Shown here: positions 20,712 through 30,306 of the stretch, piece by piece
Layout: every line of letters begins with the position of its first letter
Numbering within the stretch: position 1 is the first letter of the stretch
Source of the DNA: Burkholderiales bacterium GJ-E10
Lineage (GTDB): Bacteria > Pseudomonadota > Gammaproteobacteria > Burkholderiales > Burkholderiaceae_F
Assembly (NCBI GenBank): GCA_000828975.1
Contig: AP014683.1
Coordinates: 1,631,700 to 1,695,699 of the forward strand
Length of the DNA: 64,000 nt
Direction: 5' to 3'
Notes under the pieces: model-generated
What the model saw: only the letters and a program-made list of their open reading frames with translations
What the model was told of the DNA's origin: nothing
Database searches by the model: none
Translations under genes and position numbers: made by a program

Positions 20712-22184
20712 ATGAGCGCATCGAAACACGCTTCAGTCCACGAACGTTGGGCGCATCTGCGCTTCTCGGTGATCGGGCAACTGTTGGCGGCCCCGCCGCC
20801 GAAGGGCGAACTGCGCGCCGAGCTCAGGAAGTTGGCTGAGCGCACTTGGCGGCACCCGGTCACGGGCGAGCCGGCGCGCTTTGCGCTCTCGACCATCGAA
20901 CGCTGGCTGTTGCGGGCGCGGCGCGAGCGGCGCGACCCGGTCGGAGTCCTGCGGCGCAAGGTGCGCGCCGATGCCGGGGTCCAGAAGGTGGGCTCGGCGA
21001 TCCGGCAAGCGCTGCAGGCGCAGTACGCCGCGCACCCGAGCTGGTCGGTGCAGCTTCACACCGACAACCTGCGGGCGCTCATCGAGCGCGACCCGGCGCT
21101 GGGGTCTATGCCATCGTACTCGAGCGTCCGGCGGCTGTTCCAGGCGCAGGGTTGGCGCAAGCGCCAGCGGCTCAGCAGCCGCGATACGGCGGGCGCTCAA
21201 CGAGCCGAGGCCCGGCTGGCCGCGCGCGAGGTGCGCAGCTACGAGGCCCACTACGTCGGCTCGCTGTGGCACTGGGACTGCCACGTCGGTTCGCGACCGG
21301 TGTTGACCGCCGCCGGTCGATGGGCCACGCCAGTGCTCTTCGGCGTGCTCGACGATTGCTCGCGGCTGGGCTGCCACCTGCAGTGGTACCTGCGGGAGAA
21401 CGCCGAGTGCGTGGCCCACGGTCTGTCGCAGGCAATCCAGAAGCGCGGGCTGCCGCGCGCGGCCATGAGCGACAACGGTGCGGCGATGCTCGCCGCCGAG
21501 ATCACCGAGGGGCTCGCTCGGCTGGGCATCGCGCACGAGACGACGCTGGCGTACTCGCCATACATGAACGGCAAGATCGAGAACCTGTGGGCGAACGTCG
21601 AAGGAAGACTGATGGCGATGCTCGAGGGCGTGACCGACCTGACGCTCGCCACCTTGAACGAAGCGACCCAGGCCTGGTGCGAGTACGACTACAACCGCAC
21701 CGTGCACTCCGAGATCGGCGCAACGCCGCTGGCGCGTTTCCTCGCCGGCCCCGATGTGCTGCGGCCCAGCCCGGATAGCGACGCGCTGCGGCTGGCCTTC
21801 ACCCGCACCGAGAAGCGCACCCAGCGCCAGAGCGACGGCACGCTGGTGGTCGAAGCCCGGCGCTTCGAGGTTCCCAACCGCTACCGGCACCTGCGCGAGC
21901 TGCACGTGCGCTACGCCGCCTGGGACCTCGCCCGGGTGCACCTGCTCGATGAACGCAGCGGCCAAGTCCTGTGCCGCCTGTACCCGCAGGACAAGCAGGC
22001 CAACGCCCGGGGCGTGCGCCGGCCGCTCGAGCCGCTCGCGGCGGCGGCGGACGCGCCTCGACCGCCCACCGGCGCGATGGCCCCGCTGCTGCAGAGTCTG
22101 ATGGCCAAGCAGGCTGCCACGGGCCTGCCGCCGGCCTACCTGACCAAGGACGAACCACCGGCACCGGAAGGGAACGAACCATGA
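20712..22184 (+). CDS. DDE transposase with Mu-type C-terminal domain (TnsB/TniA/MuA-like)
   Basis: 490 residues. N-terminal helical DNA-binding region at about 10-150 (FALSTIERWLLRARRERRDP; MPSYSSVRRLFQAQGWRKRQ), integrase catalytic core at about 175-345, and a beta-barrel like the Mu transposase C-terminal domain (VEARRFEVPNRYRHLRELHV). Catalytic acids: Asp in LWHWDCHVG, Asp in AAMSDNGAAML, Glu in NGKIENLWANVEG. Joins transposon 3' ends to target DNA. The start at 20712 (MSASKHASVH) is preferred; an ATG at 20673 is possible and neither has a strong ribosome binding site. Stop overlaps the ATPase start in ATGA. Confidence 0.88.
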   Translation: MSASKHASVHERWAHLRFSVIGQLLAAPPPKGELRAELRKLAERTWRHPVTGEPARFALSTIERWLLRARRERRDPVGVLRRKVRADAGVQKVGSAIRQALQAQYAAHPSWSVQLHTDNLRALIERDPALGSMPSYSSVRRLFQAQGWRKRQRLSSRDTAGAQRAEARLAAREVRSYEAHYVGSLWHWDCHVGSRPVLTAAGRWATPVLFGVLDDCSRLGCHLQWYLRENAECVAHGLSQAIQKRGLPRAAMSDNGAAMLAAEITEGLARLGIAHETTLAYSPYMNGKIENLWANVEGRLMAMLEGVTDLTLATLNEATQAWCEYDYNRTVHSEIGATPLARFLAGPDVLRPSPDSDALRLAFTRTEKRTQRQSDGTLVVEARRFEVPNRYRHLRELHVRYAAWDLARVHLLDERSGQVLCRLYPQDKQANARGVRRPLEPLAAAADAPRPPTGAMAPLLQSLMAKQAATGLPPAYLTKDEPPAPEGNEP

Positions 22185-23023
22185 ACAAGAAGCTGCTGTC
22201 GCTCTACGGCCTGAAGTGGAATCCGTTCGCCCCCGATGTGCCGGTCGAGGCGCTGCACGTCGGCGCGCGCCTGGAGTCGTTCTGCTGGCGGGTCGAGCAG
22301 CTCGTCGGCGAGGGCGGCTTCGCGCTCGTCACCGGTTTGCCGGGGGTGGGCAAATCGGTGGCGCTGCGGGTGCTCACCGAGCGCCTGTCGGCGCTGCGCG
22401 ACGTGCAGGTCGGTGTGCTCAGCCGGCCGCAGGCCGGGATGGCCGACTTCTACCGCGAGTTGGGCGAGCTCTTCGGCGTGCAGCTTCACCCCCACAACCG
22501 CTGGGGCGGCGCCAAGGTGCTGCGCGCCAGCTGGCAGGGCCACATCGACGCCTCGCAGTGCCGCCCGGTGCTGATCGTCGACGAGGGCCAGGAGATGCAG
22601 CTCGCCGTCCTCAACGAGCTGCGGCTGCTCGCCTCGGCGCGGCTCGACTCGCACCTGCTGCTCACCGTGGTGCTGGCGGGCGACCAGCGTCTGATCGAGC
22701 GCTTCCGCAGCGAGGAGCTGCTACCGCTGGGATCGCGCATGCGGGTGCGTCTGGCGCTCGATCGCGCCAGCCCCGAGGATCTGCGCGAACTGCTGCAGCA
22801 CGCGCTCACCAAGGCCGGCGCGCCCAAGCTGATGACGCCCGAACTCGTCGCCACGCTCTGCGACCACGCCCAGGGCAATCTGCGCGCGCTGATGAACATG
22901 GGAAGCGAACTGCTCGCCCTGGCCGCGCAGCGCGAAGCGCGACAGATCGACGAGCAGCTGTTCTTCGAGACCTTCGCAGCGCCGGCCCCGGCGCAGCTCA
23001 AGATGGCGGCGCGCCGGCGGTGA
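22181..23023 (+). CDS. AAA+ transposition ATPase (TnsC/MuB/TniB-like, ExeA-related)
   Basis: 280 residues. Walker A GLPGVGKS near residue 52, Walker B VLIVDEGQEM near 135, sensor-like LAGDQRLIERF and the arginine-containing LGSRMRVRL further on. The N-terminus (LYGLKWNPFAPDV) is typical of ExeA-related ATPases found in transposons. By analogy with MuB and TnsC it should bind target DNA in the ATP state and recruit or activate the transposase. Its start overlaps the transposase stop, and its stop overlaps the next start in GTGA, so expression is coupled. Confidence 0.86.
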   Translation: MNKKLLSLYGLKWNPFAPDVPVEALHVGARLESFCWRVEQLVGEGGFALVTGLPGVGKSVALRVLTERLSALRDVQVGVLSRPQAGMADFYRELGELFGVQLHPHNRWGGAKVLRASWQGHIDASQCRPVLIVDEGQEMQLAVLNELRLLASARLDSHLLLTVVLAGDQRLIERFRSEELLPLGSRMRVRLALDRASPEDLRELLQHALTKAGAPKLMTPELVATLCDHAQGNLRALMNMGSELLALAAQREARQIDEQLFFETFAAPAPAQLKMAARRR

Positions 23024-23973
23024 GCACCGCGACGCTGCCGGTCGAGCCGGCCTGGCGCTTGGCCCAGCGGCCCGACGCGCAGCGCTGGCTGGTCAGCGAA
23101 CTCTGGGCCGAGCAGGCGGTGGGCATCGTCGGCGGCGAGCCCAAGTGCTGCAAGAGCTTCCTCGCGCTCGACTTGGCCGTGGCGGTCGCCTCGGGTCGCC
23201 CTTGCCTGCGGCGCTTCGCCGTGCCCAATCCCGGCAGGGTGCTGCTATACGCGGCCGAGGATGCCTCGCACGTCGTGCGCCAGCGGCTCGATGGCATCTG
23301 CGCCGCCGCCGGCTGTCGGCTGGCCGAGTTGGACGTGCAGGTGATCACCGCGCCCATCCTGCGACTCGACCTGCCGGCCGATCGCGCGGCCCTCGAGCGC
23401 ACCGTCGCCGAACTGCAACCGCGCCTGCTGATCCTCGACCCCTTCGTGCGCCTGCATCGCATCGACGAGAACGCCAGCGGCGAGGTAGCCCCTCTGCTCG
23501 CCTACCTGCGCGAGTTGCAGCGCCGCTACGCCGCTTCCGTGCTGCTGGTGCACCATGCACGCAAATCCGCCGGCGCCATGCGCGCCGGCCAGGCGCTGCG
23601 CGGCTCCTCCGAGTTCCACGCCTGGGGCGACTCGAACCTGTACCTGCGCCGCGCAAACGATGCGCTCAGCCTGACGATCGAACATCGCGCCGCGTCGTCG
23701 CCGCCCGGCATCCAGCTCGAGCTGCGGGCCGACGGCGATGCACTGGCCTTGCGACCCGTACAACCGTCGTCCGATCCGCCGCCACCGCCCGCCGGCCTCG
23801 ACGAACGCATCACCGCCGCGCTGCTGGCCGCCGCTAACCCAATGAGCATCCACGCTCTGCGCGCCCAATGCCGCGTACGCAACGCCTCCCTCTACGAGCG
23901 CCTCGCCGCACTGACCGCCGCCGGTCGACTTCAGCGCACCGCCGACGGCTACCGACTCGCCGATCGCAACTGA
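23020..23973 (+). CDS. RepA-like AAA ATPase of the transposon (AAA_25 type)
   Basis: 317 residues, GTG start overlapping the preceding stop. A RecA-fold domain at about 10-225 resembles RepA helicases of IncQ plasmids: GGEPKCCKSFLALDLAVAVA as Walker A, LLYAAEDASHVVRQRL, Walker B LLILDPFVRLHR, and LLVHHARKSA. The Walker A is atypical: Cys stands where the Gly before the Lys is expected. A C-terminal winged-helix-like part (ALRAQCRVRNASLYERLAAL) could bind DNA. As the last gene of the transposition operon it probably acts in transposition or in processing the integrated element, but no biochemical role is known to me. Confidence 0.75.
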   Translation: MSTATLPVEPAWRLAQRPDAQRWLVSELWAEQAVGIVGGEPKCCKSFLALDLAVAVASGRPCLRRFAVPNPGRVLLYAAEDASHVVRQRLDGICAAAGCRLAELDVQVITAPILRLDLPADRAALERTVAELQPRLLILDPFVRLHRIDENASGEVAPLLAYLRELQRRYAASVLLVHHARKSAGAMRAGQALRGSSEFHAWGDSNLYLRRANDALSLTIEHRAASSPPGIQLELRADGDALALRPVQPSSDPPPPPAGLDERITAALLAAANPMSIHALRAQCRVRNASLYERLAALTAAGRLQRTADGYRLADRN

Positions 23974-24096
23974 TCCGCCATCGCGCGCCAGCACCCGCCC
24001 GCCGGCCACGCCTTCTTCCCGTTCCCGCTTCCGCCACTCCCTACAAAGCGCCGGAACCGGTAGCCGGAACTCCATCAAATTCCTCGACCAACGGCA

Positions 24097-24120
24097 CATC
24101 AAGAAGCGGGATCGTGCTCA
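24097..24120 (-). repeat. Right terminal inverted repeat of the transposon
   Basis: Read inwards on the minus strand it starts TGAGC, 13 variable bases, then TTGATG, matching the left end in motif and spacing. A further TTTGAT lies at element positions 42-47. The 123 bases between the last transposon gene and this repeat hold no gene. Confidence 0.75.
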
Positions 24121-27084
24121 GGACAAACCGAGATCCATGCCTTGATCGCGCCAGCGACGAAGGTGGTCGAGTCCCTGCGTCAGTCCCTGTCGGAAAAGGG
24201 AATCGAGGTCGGTGTCGCCCAGCGCGGGAAGGAACCGATCCGGCGTCAGAATTCCGCCCTCCGGGGTCCGCAGCCGCGCCAATCCCTCGACTTTCACCAG
24301 TGCGCCGTCGACGAGGTCCACGACCGGCTGCACGAACATCTCGAGTCCGCCTCCATAGAGCAGCGCTCGGATGTTCGCGGCTTCCGCCTTGTCGATGGCC
24401 CGCCCGCGGTGCCACGCTGCGGCCATCGCATCCCATCGGTGCTGCAGCGACATGCGCCAGGTCCGCATCCATCCCGGGGAAAACTGGTTGGGATAAGTGC
24501 CGAACAGCATCAGCACGGCATGGATCGTGTCCCGCTGATGGATCGGGATCGTCGCCGCGCTGCGGATGCCGAACTGTTTCATCAGCTCCTGCCACGGCCT
24601 GGCGCACGCCTCCGCGGAAAAATTCCCGGTTTCCTGCTGGCTGTCGGAGCGCCACGTCGTGGCAACCAGGCCGCGGCCGCGCGCATCGCGCGGATCCAGC
24701 GTGGGATAAAGGTCCTGCACCCGAAACGCCTCGACCAGCGCGTCGGCCCTCCCTCCCGATGCCCGTTCGACCACCAGCCAGTTCTTCGGATCGGGTCGCC
24801 ATACCAGCGCAACGCACATGCCGGGCAATGCCGCGAGGGCATCGAGTTCCTCGGCAATCCAGTCGGTTGCGAGCGTCCGGCCGCCGATCGGCCGTGCCAG
24901 CAGCGCTTGATACTGCTCCAACACGTTCTGCATCGCGTGCAGCTGACTCTCGAGATCCCGTTGCAGGCGGATATCGGCGGCGCGCAGAATTCGATAGCGG
25001 GTACGGGCCGTGAACAGCATCCCGTCCAGATGCGTTCGCAACAGGTCGCGATACATGCCGACGGCCCAGGTCATCCATGCGCCCGTGACGCCGATCAAGC
25101 CGTGGACGGTGCCGAGCCGCTGCGCCGCCGCGCGCACCTCGTCCTCGGTTGCGAGGGGGTCCAGGAGAAATCGCAGGTGCGAGGCTTGCTTGCGCTTGAG
25201 CAACTGCAGTTCGTCCGCGGAAAGCGAGGCAAGGATGCTTTCGCAACCCGATTGTGCCTCCAGTTGCTGGTAGAACATCACCGTGAACTTCCCCGCCAGC
25301 ACGTTCAGATGCGGCGCCAGTGTCCGCATCAGCTCCTGCGCCTCGTCGCCGAACGCATCGAACGAGGTTTCCTCGCGCTGTTCCAAGGCCGGCGCTGCGC
25401 CGAGCGCCCACCATCGCGCCCGATCCCGCTTGCGCTGCTTGGCCTGATACATCGCGGCATCGGCATGGCGCAGCAGCAATTCGGCCTGAATTCCATCATT
25501 GGGATACAGCGCGACACCCATGCTCATGTCGATCGACACGACGTGCTCTGATTCCGCACCCAATGCGAACGGCGTCTCCACCGCCCGATGCAGGCGGGTG
25601 AGCGCCATCGTCAGCTGCGCAAGCTCCTGACCCGAATCCAGATCCTCCAGCACCACGACGAACTCGTCGCCCCCAAGACGGGCGATGAAATCCGAATCGC
25701 GCAGCAGATCGAGCAGGCTCTGCGAAACCCGCCGCAACAAGTCGTCGCCGGCTTCGTGCCCCAGTTGATCGTTGATCGGCTTGAAGTCATCGAGGTCCAT
25801 CATCCCCACGGCCAGGGACTTTCCCCGCCGCAGCGCGCGGGCGATGGCCTGCGGCAGGTATTCCTCGAGCGCGAACCGATTCGGCAACCCCGTGAGCGCG
25901 TCCGTGCGGGCCATGCGCGCGTCGCGCTCCTGCAAGAAACGGATGCGGCGTTTCAGGTCGAACTCATCGAGGCCATACCCAAGCAGCGCGCCGATGCGTG
26001 AACACACTTCCACCGTCTGGGCGTCGAAGCAGCCCGGTCGCGACGACGCGAACACCAGAATCGCCCACATCTGACCGGCACGCGCGACCGGAATCGCGAG
26101 CACGCTGTGCCAGCCATGCACCGCGAATTCCGCATGCCAAGGCCGCAACGTATCGTCCGACAACGTATCGTTGCAGACGACCACGCCATGGCGATTCCAT
26201 GCCCTGGCCGCGACCGACACCGTGTCGCCGTCGGCAAGTCTCGGCGGCGATTTCCGCACCTGATCCGCCCCTTCCCCGGCCAGCGCGAGGACATCGAATA
26301 TTCCGGAGTCTCCGGGTCTGCCGATCCAGACCGCGCGGAACAACGCTTCCTGCGTCAATCGGCGACAGAGGCTGTCGAGAATGTCCTGCTCGTTCCAGTT
26401 GTGGATCAGCACGTCGGCCGATTGCAAAAGCGCCCGGTGCAGCGCCTGCAAGTCCAGCAACTTCTTCTGCTGCGTCAGCAGATCCAGCGTCTTTTCTCCG
26501 AGCCCGTCGGAGAGTTCGCCGAGAAGGCGGGAAATCTGCAATCGCGCGTTGCCCCGCGGCGCTCCGGCGCCGTTGACGACCTCCGCGCCGCCCTGGCCGG
26601 ATCGGACTTCCCGCGCCATGGCCTGGTCGACCTCCATGATGTGGTACAGCAGCCATTGCGCCAGAAAAGCCAGCAGTTCGGTGCGCACCCCGCCGAGGAA
26701 GTGCCCGATCAACGATCGCGTGCGCCGGAGAAAATCGGCGAACTGCGCATGGGCCTGCAGGTGCATGGCGCGGTGTTCGGGGCTTACCCGCCCGCTCTGC
26801 ATCAGGCGCTCTTCCTCCCGGAAGTGAGAACGGGAGTAATCACCCAACTCATCGAGAAACCCCGCAATCGCTTCCGGCGACATTTCGCCGGCCCCGGCGA
26901 TGCGCCGGAAAATATCCAGCAACTGCCGATGCTCCGCATCCACCGCGGCAATGCCGGTGGCCATTGCGTCATCCCAGTCCAGCAGGCGTGCCTGATCCAG
27001 CAAGACCGCCTGCCGCGGGACGGTGCCATGGCCCGACGAATGCTCGGATCGCTCCTTAGGCATGGTCATTCTCGAATGCGCCAC
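24121..27084 (-). pseudogene. N-terminal part of a hemerythrin-GAF-GGDEF-globin-EAL c-di-GMP protein, interrupted
   Basis: 988 codons before a stop supplied by the transposon at 24118-24120. Domains: hemerythrin at about 35-165 with ligands in AVDAEHRQL, SHFREEERLM, HRAMHLQAH and YHIMEVDQA; GAF at about 200-370; GGDEF at about 385-555 with intact RLGGDEF; globin-type sensor at about 580-720 (KQASHLRFLLDP and VHGLIGV, with the proximal-type His); a GAF-like region; and the start of EAL (MFVQPVVDLVDGALVKVEGL), ending GMDLGLS. Intact, the protein would be about 1,245 residues, with two different oxygen- or redox-responsive modules. The diguanylate cyclase half may still be made and active. Start could be 27084, 27069 or 27063. 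Confidence 0.88.
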
Positions 27085-27183
27085 CGTGCGGCAATCATGG
27101 AGGCGGGTTGGTTCATGGAGGACCGGTGGAGTCAGGCCGTGCCGGGTCTTGGGCCCGATTGGCGAGGCGCCGACTCAGGGCAC

Positions 27184-28303
27184 TATTGATTGGGCCCTTA
27201 AACAGTCTCAGGCGGCGTATTTGACGTTCGGGTCACGGAAGTAGGCTTTGACACGTTCGGGTTCACTGCCGATGACGGCCATGTGTTCCTCGGTCGCGGC
27301 ACGAAGCTTTGCCTTGCTGCGAGCTGGGACCTTGCGGCGGATGACGTGCTTGAGGTCGGCATTGAGGCGCTCCTCGGGGTTGAGTTCGGGGCTGTAGCTG
27401 GGCAGATAGAACACTTCCATCTGAGCGGGGTGCTCGGCCAGCCACGCCTTGACGGGTTTGCAGTGATGGACGCCGAGGTTGTCCAGAATCAGAAACACCT
27501 TGCGTCCGGCGTCGGCCACGAGTGCCTCAAAAAACTCGATCAGTTTCTCGTGATTGAACGCCCCGTCGATGATCATCCAGCGCGCCTTGCCCTGATTGGT
27601 CACGCTGGCCAGCATCGAGAGCTTCTGGCGTGTGCCACCGACGGCCATGGTCACCGGTGTCTTACCTTTGGGCGCGAAACTGCGCCCGCGCACATCGGTG
27701 TTGACCAGGGCCGTCTCATCGCCCCAGTGAATCTCGGCATCCTCAGCCTTGGCGCGCTCGGCAATGGCGGGGTAAGTCTCCTGCAGCCATGCACGAACCG
27801 CTTCAGGCGATTGCTCATAGGCGCGCTTGATCGGCTTCTGAGGCGTGAAGCCCCAGCGCGCCAGGTACTTCCCCACCGAGCGCAGATGCAGCGTGATCCC
27901 GTACTCACGCTCGATGAGTTGCATCACCGCCGCGCGACTCCACAACGCAAACTCCATCTTGAGTTGCTCCGGGCGCCGGTCGCAAATCGTGCGCTGGATT
28001 GCCGCCTCTTGCTCCTGCGTCAGAACGCGCTTGTCGCCCGTTCGCCGCCCGCGAACCCGCGGCGCCAGCGCGGCCATGCCCCCCGCTTCATACCGGTCAA
28101 TGATCTTGCACGTCGCTGAGTAGCTCAGCCCCACATCACGCGCAATCTGACTCTTGTTGACCTTGCGTTTGTAAGCACGAATCACCTGGCGTCGGCGCTC
28201 ATGCTGTTCTGCCGGACTGAGCCGGCGGGCGTCTTCTGTGTCCATGCGCCATGAGACCACAGATCCGCTAAAAAGTCATTACTATTTATGGGTTTTATCT
28301 ATA
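27184..28303 (-). mobile_element. IS630-family insertion sequence
   Basis: About 1.1 kb with one transposase gene. The ends are imperfect inverted repeats: TTGATTGGGCCCTTAAAC inwards from 27186 and TAGATAAAACCCATAAAT inwards from 28301 on the other strand, 11 of 18 matching (T-GAT----CCC-TAAA). Both are flanked by TA (27184-27185 and 28302-28303), the usual IS630 target duplication. Weaker similarity runs about ten bases outside each TA, so the exact ends are uncertain. Inserted about 100 bases upstream of the hemerythrin-GGDEF gene. Confidence 0.8.
27208..28245 (-). CDS. IS630-family transposase
   Basis: About 345 residues, full length. N-terminal HTH domains (VNKSQIARDVGLSYSATCKI and the winged region around QLIEREYGITLHLRSVGKYL), then the DDE core: Asp in IHWGDETALV, Asp in LILDNLGVHH, Glu in YSPELNPEERLNAD. 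All three catalytic acids are present and there is no frameshift, so it looks active. The ATG at 28245 is used; a GTG five codons upstream (28260) is possible. Confidence 0.92.
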   Translation of the reverse strand: MDTEDARRLSPAEQHERRRQVIRAYKRKVNKSQIARDVGLSYSATCKIIDRYEAGGMAALAPRVRGRRTGDKRVLTQEQEAAIQRTICDRRPEQLKMEFALWSRAAVMQLIEREYGITLHLRSVGKYLARWGFTPQKPIKRAYEQSPEAVRAWLQETYPAIAERAKAEDAEIHWGDETALVNTDVRGRSFAPKGKTPVTMAVGGTRQKLSMLASVTNQGKARWMIIDGAFNHEKLIEFFEALVADAGRKVFLILDNLGVHHCKPVKAWLAEHPAQMEVFYLPSYSPELNPEERLNADLKHVIRRKVPARSKAKLRAATEEHMAVIGSEPERVKAYFRDPNVKYAA

Positions 28304-28642
28304 GTGTGCCTCAGCTTTCCCCGCGACGGATGTCATCGGGCAGATTTCCTCCGCCGCCACCCCGGATTTCGGGCGTCGGAGGAAAGACGGCGCCCGAGCC
28401 GCCCCCCATCAGGTCGCCCCGTACGCGACAAGCGCAACGCCACGGGGACGGCCGCTGCGGGCGATTCGCCGGAGACCATGCGTCCCTTGATCCCGATCAA
28501 ACCCCTCCATCATGCGCAAATTAATATCATTCCCGTTATCGTGCGCCGCAGCATGTTGCCGCAGAGGATCCGCGGACCGCCGCGAGTCGATCGCCCCGCA
28601 ACGGCGATCCCCAAACCCGGCATTGCCGACACATCGAAGGTC
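28304..28642. other. Intergenic stretch without a recognised gene
   Basis: 339 bases between the IS630 element and a small hypothetical gene. An open frame running through it from the IS edge is not coding-like. An AT-richer patch near 28517-28545 (GCGCAAATTAATATCATTCC) could contain a promoter for the downstream gene, but no clear -35/-10 pair stands out. Confidence 0.4.
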
Positions 28643-28951
28643 ATGACAAGCCACGCAAGCCACCTTGAAGTCGTCCGTATCGCGACGGACTTTCGACTGT
28701 TCGATGAAGAGTCATACCAGCGGCGATATTCACGCCGGGACGGCATCCCTCTGGAACCGGGAACCTACGTCGTACAGTGGCCGCCGGGGATGGACGCGAA
28801 GAACTACGACGAGCGCACGTCCTTCCACGGCCCGTTCCCAAGTTGGGAAACGGCGCGCGCCAAACTCCGCGAACTGCATTCCGCGACGGGCCAGCGCGCC
28901 AACGCCAAAGCGGCGTCCGGTAGTTATGTGGCGGAATGGGTGATGGGCTGA
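28643..28951 (+). CDS. Small hypothetical protein
   Basis: 102 residues starting MTSHASHLEVVRI. No signal peptide, membrane helix or known motif seen; rich in Arg, Tyr and Trp (GTYVVQWPPGMD and ASGSYVAEWVMG). The coding bias of the last 100 codons is much better than that of the upstream frame, which supports the start at 28643. It meets the dimer glycosylase gene tail-to-tail with a 19-base gap. Function unknown. Confidence 0.55.
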   Translation: MTSHASHLEVVRIATDFRLFDEESYQRRYSRRDGIPLEPGTYVVQWPPGMDAKNYDERTSFHGPFPSWETARAKLRELHSATGQRANAKAASGSYVAEWVMG

Positions 28952-28970
28952 CGCCCGCCAGTACACCCCG

Positions 28971-29402
28971 TCAAGACACCCGCTCCCACGGTTCGACCGC
29001 ACCGGCAACGATGCGGAACAAGGGATGCGCCTGCGGCGCGGCGACCTCCTGCCAACGCGCGAAATCCGCACCGCTGCGGAGCCGCAATTTCTCGAGGAGA
29101 TGGCGCCACTCGTATTGCAGCTGTCCGTCGGTGCAGGGAATCGCCGCCGGCACGCGTGTCGCGCCGATCTTGGTCGGGTCGAAGGAATATCCCCGCGCCT
29201 GCGCCTCGGCCAGCACTGCGGCCAGATACGTGTCGATCGCCGCGACGGGATCCGGCTGCGCCTGAAACCGCTGCAACTGGGGATGATGGCGATAGCCCTT
29301 GGTCTCCCCGCGCAGCACCGCCCGCGCCAACAGCGTCTCCCGCCAGAGTGCAACCAGGCCCTTGGGATCGAGGTATCGGGGATGGACGGTCCAGATTCGC
29401 AT
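28971..29402 (-). CDS. Pyrimidine dimer DNA glycosylase family protein (endonuclease V type)
   Basis: 143 residues. The opening MRIWTVHPRYLDPKGLVALW, with LLARAVLRGETKGYRHHPQL and RFQAQPDP after it, matches the bacterial family annotated as pyrimidine dimer DNA glycosylase (Pfam Pyr_excise, related to T4 DenV). Such enzymes cut the glycosyl bond at UV-induced cyclobutane dimers. Substrate and activity here are inferred; the bacterial branch is distant from T4 DenV and its N-terminal catalytic residue cannot be judged from sequence alone. Monocistronic. Confidence 0.6.
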   Translation of the reverse strand: MRIWTVHPRYLDPKGLVALWRETLLARAVLRGETKGYRHHPQLQRFQAQPDPVAAIDTYLAAVLAEAQARGYSFDPTKIGATRVPAAIPCTDGQLQYEWRHLLEKLRLRSGADFARWQEVAAPQAHPLFRIVAGAVEPWERVS

Positions 29403-29534
29403 GGATTCGCTCCGCCTTGCTCAGCAGCCCCATATTATGGACACCGGATCGATGCCATGCCGCGCAGGCGGGTTGGCGTCTTCGGCGTGCTGCCGACCTG
29501 CGCCTCCCCGCAATGCGGTTCCGCCGCCAGGCCG

Positions 29535-29975
29535 CTACGGACCGGCGGGCGTCGGGGTCACGATCCGCCAGCCTGCTGCACAACTCGGAACGTAAGGGTA
29601 GTAGCCCCGGGCGGAGTCGCAGTAGTACCAGTACTGGGCAGCGGGCGGAACCGATACGTCCGGCCCCGGCGGGACCACCACGGTGGCCGGGGGGATGTAT
29701 GGCACGTAGGGATTCGGATAGGGATAGACGGGCGCCACGTAGAAATACCAGAGGCCGCCGGCGACCCACCACCATCCGAGACGCCCGTCATGCACGCCGT
29801 GGTGCCAGGCTCCCGAACGCCAAACGCCCCAGTCGCGCTCGCGAAAACGACGGATGTCACCGCGGAACCGCTCGTTGTGGCGGTGCTGTCCGAAGGCGGA
29901 TTGGGGGATCGTCCCGGCGCTGATCCCCACCGCGATCGCCGTAGCGAGGAAGGCCAACCGGTGTGCGCGTTTCAT
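29535..29975 (-). CDS. Exported Tyr/Pro-rich protein of unknown function
   Basis: 146 residues. Basic start MKRAHR, hydrophobic segment LAFLATAIAVGISAGTIPQS and a likely signal peptidase site after SAFG give a periplasmic or surface protein. The mature part has a Trp/His/Gly-rich section (DWGVWRSGAWHHG), a Pro/Tyr repeat (PVYPYPNPYVPYIPP) and a C-terminal motif with two Cys (WYYCDSARGYYPYVPSCAAG). The same C-terminal motif occurs in many betaproteobacterial exported proteins of unknown role. The start at 29975 is fixed by the signal peptide. Confidence 0.7.
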   Translation of the reverse strand: MKRAHRLAFLATAIAVGISAGTIPQSAFGQHRHNERFRGDIRRFRERDWGVWRSGAWHHGVHDGRLGWWWVAGGLWYFYVAPVYPYPNPYVPYIPPATVVVPPGPDVSVPPAAQYWYYCDSARGYYPYVPSCAAGWRIVTPTPAGP

Positions 29976-30306
29976 GACATTCCCCCCACGTGTGGATCGG
30001 CGATCCGACCGCTGCCATCCTAGCGCTGCGAGCGCCGCTGCGCCGTGACCGGCGGCAAGGGATTCGCCGACAGGACCACCCGATGGAGCAATCCCGATGC
30101 GGCGATGCCGTCCGCGCCGGCATGGCGCCGCGCACATCGTCAGCCTTTGATCCAGCGCAGGGCCCGGACATGTCGGAGATCACAAGCAGGGAATGGTCCG
30201 ATCGCGGCGACGGCGCGATACTGCCCGCGTTGCATCCGGGCGCCCGTTCGCGGACAGGCTCATCGGGCGCCTTTCATCCTTCTTCCACGGATAAAAAGGT
30301 GACGTC

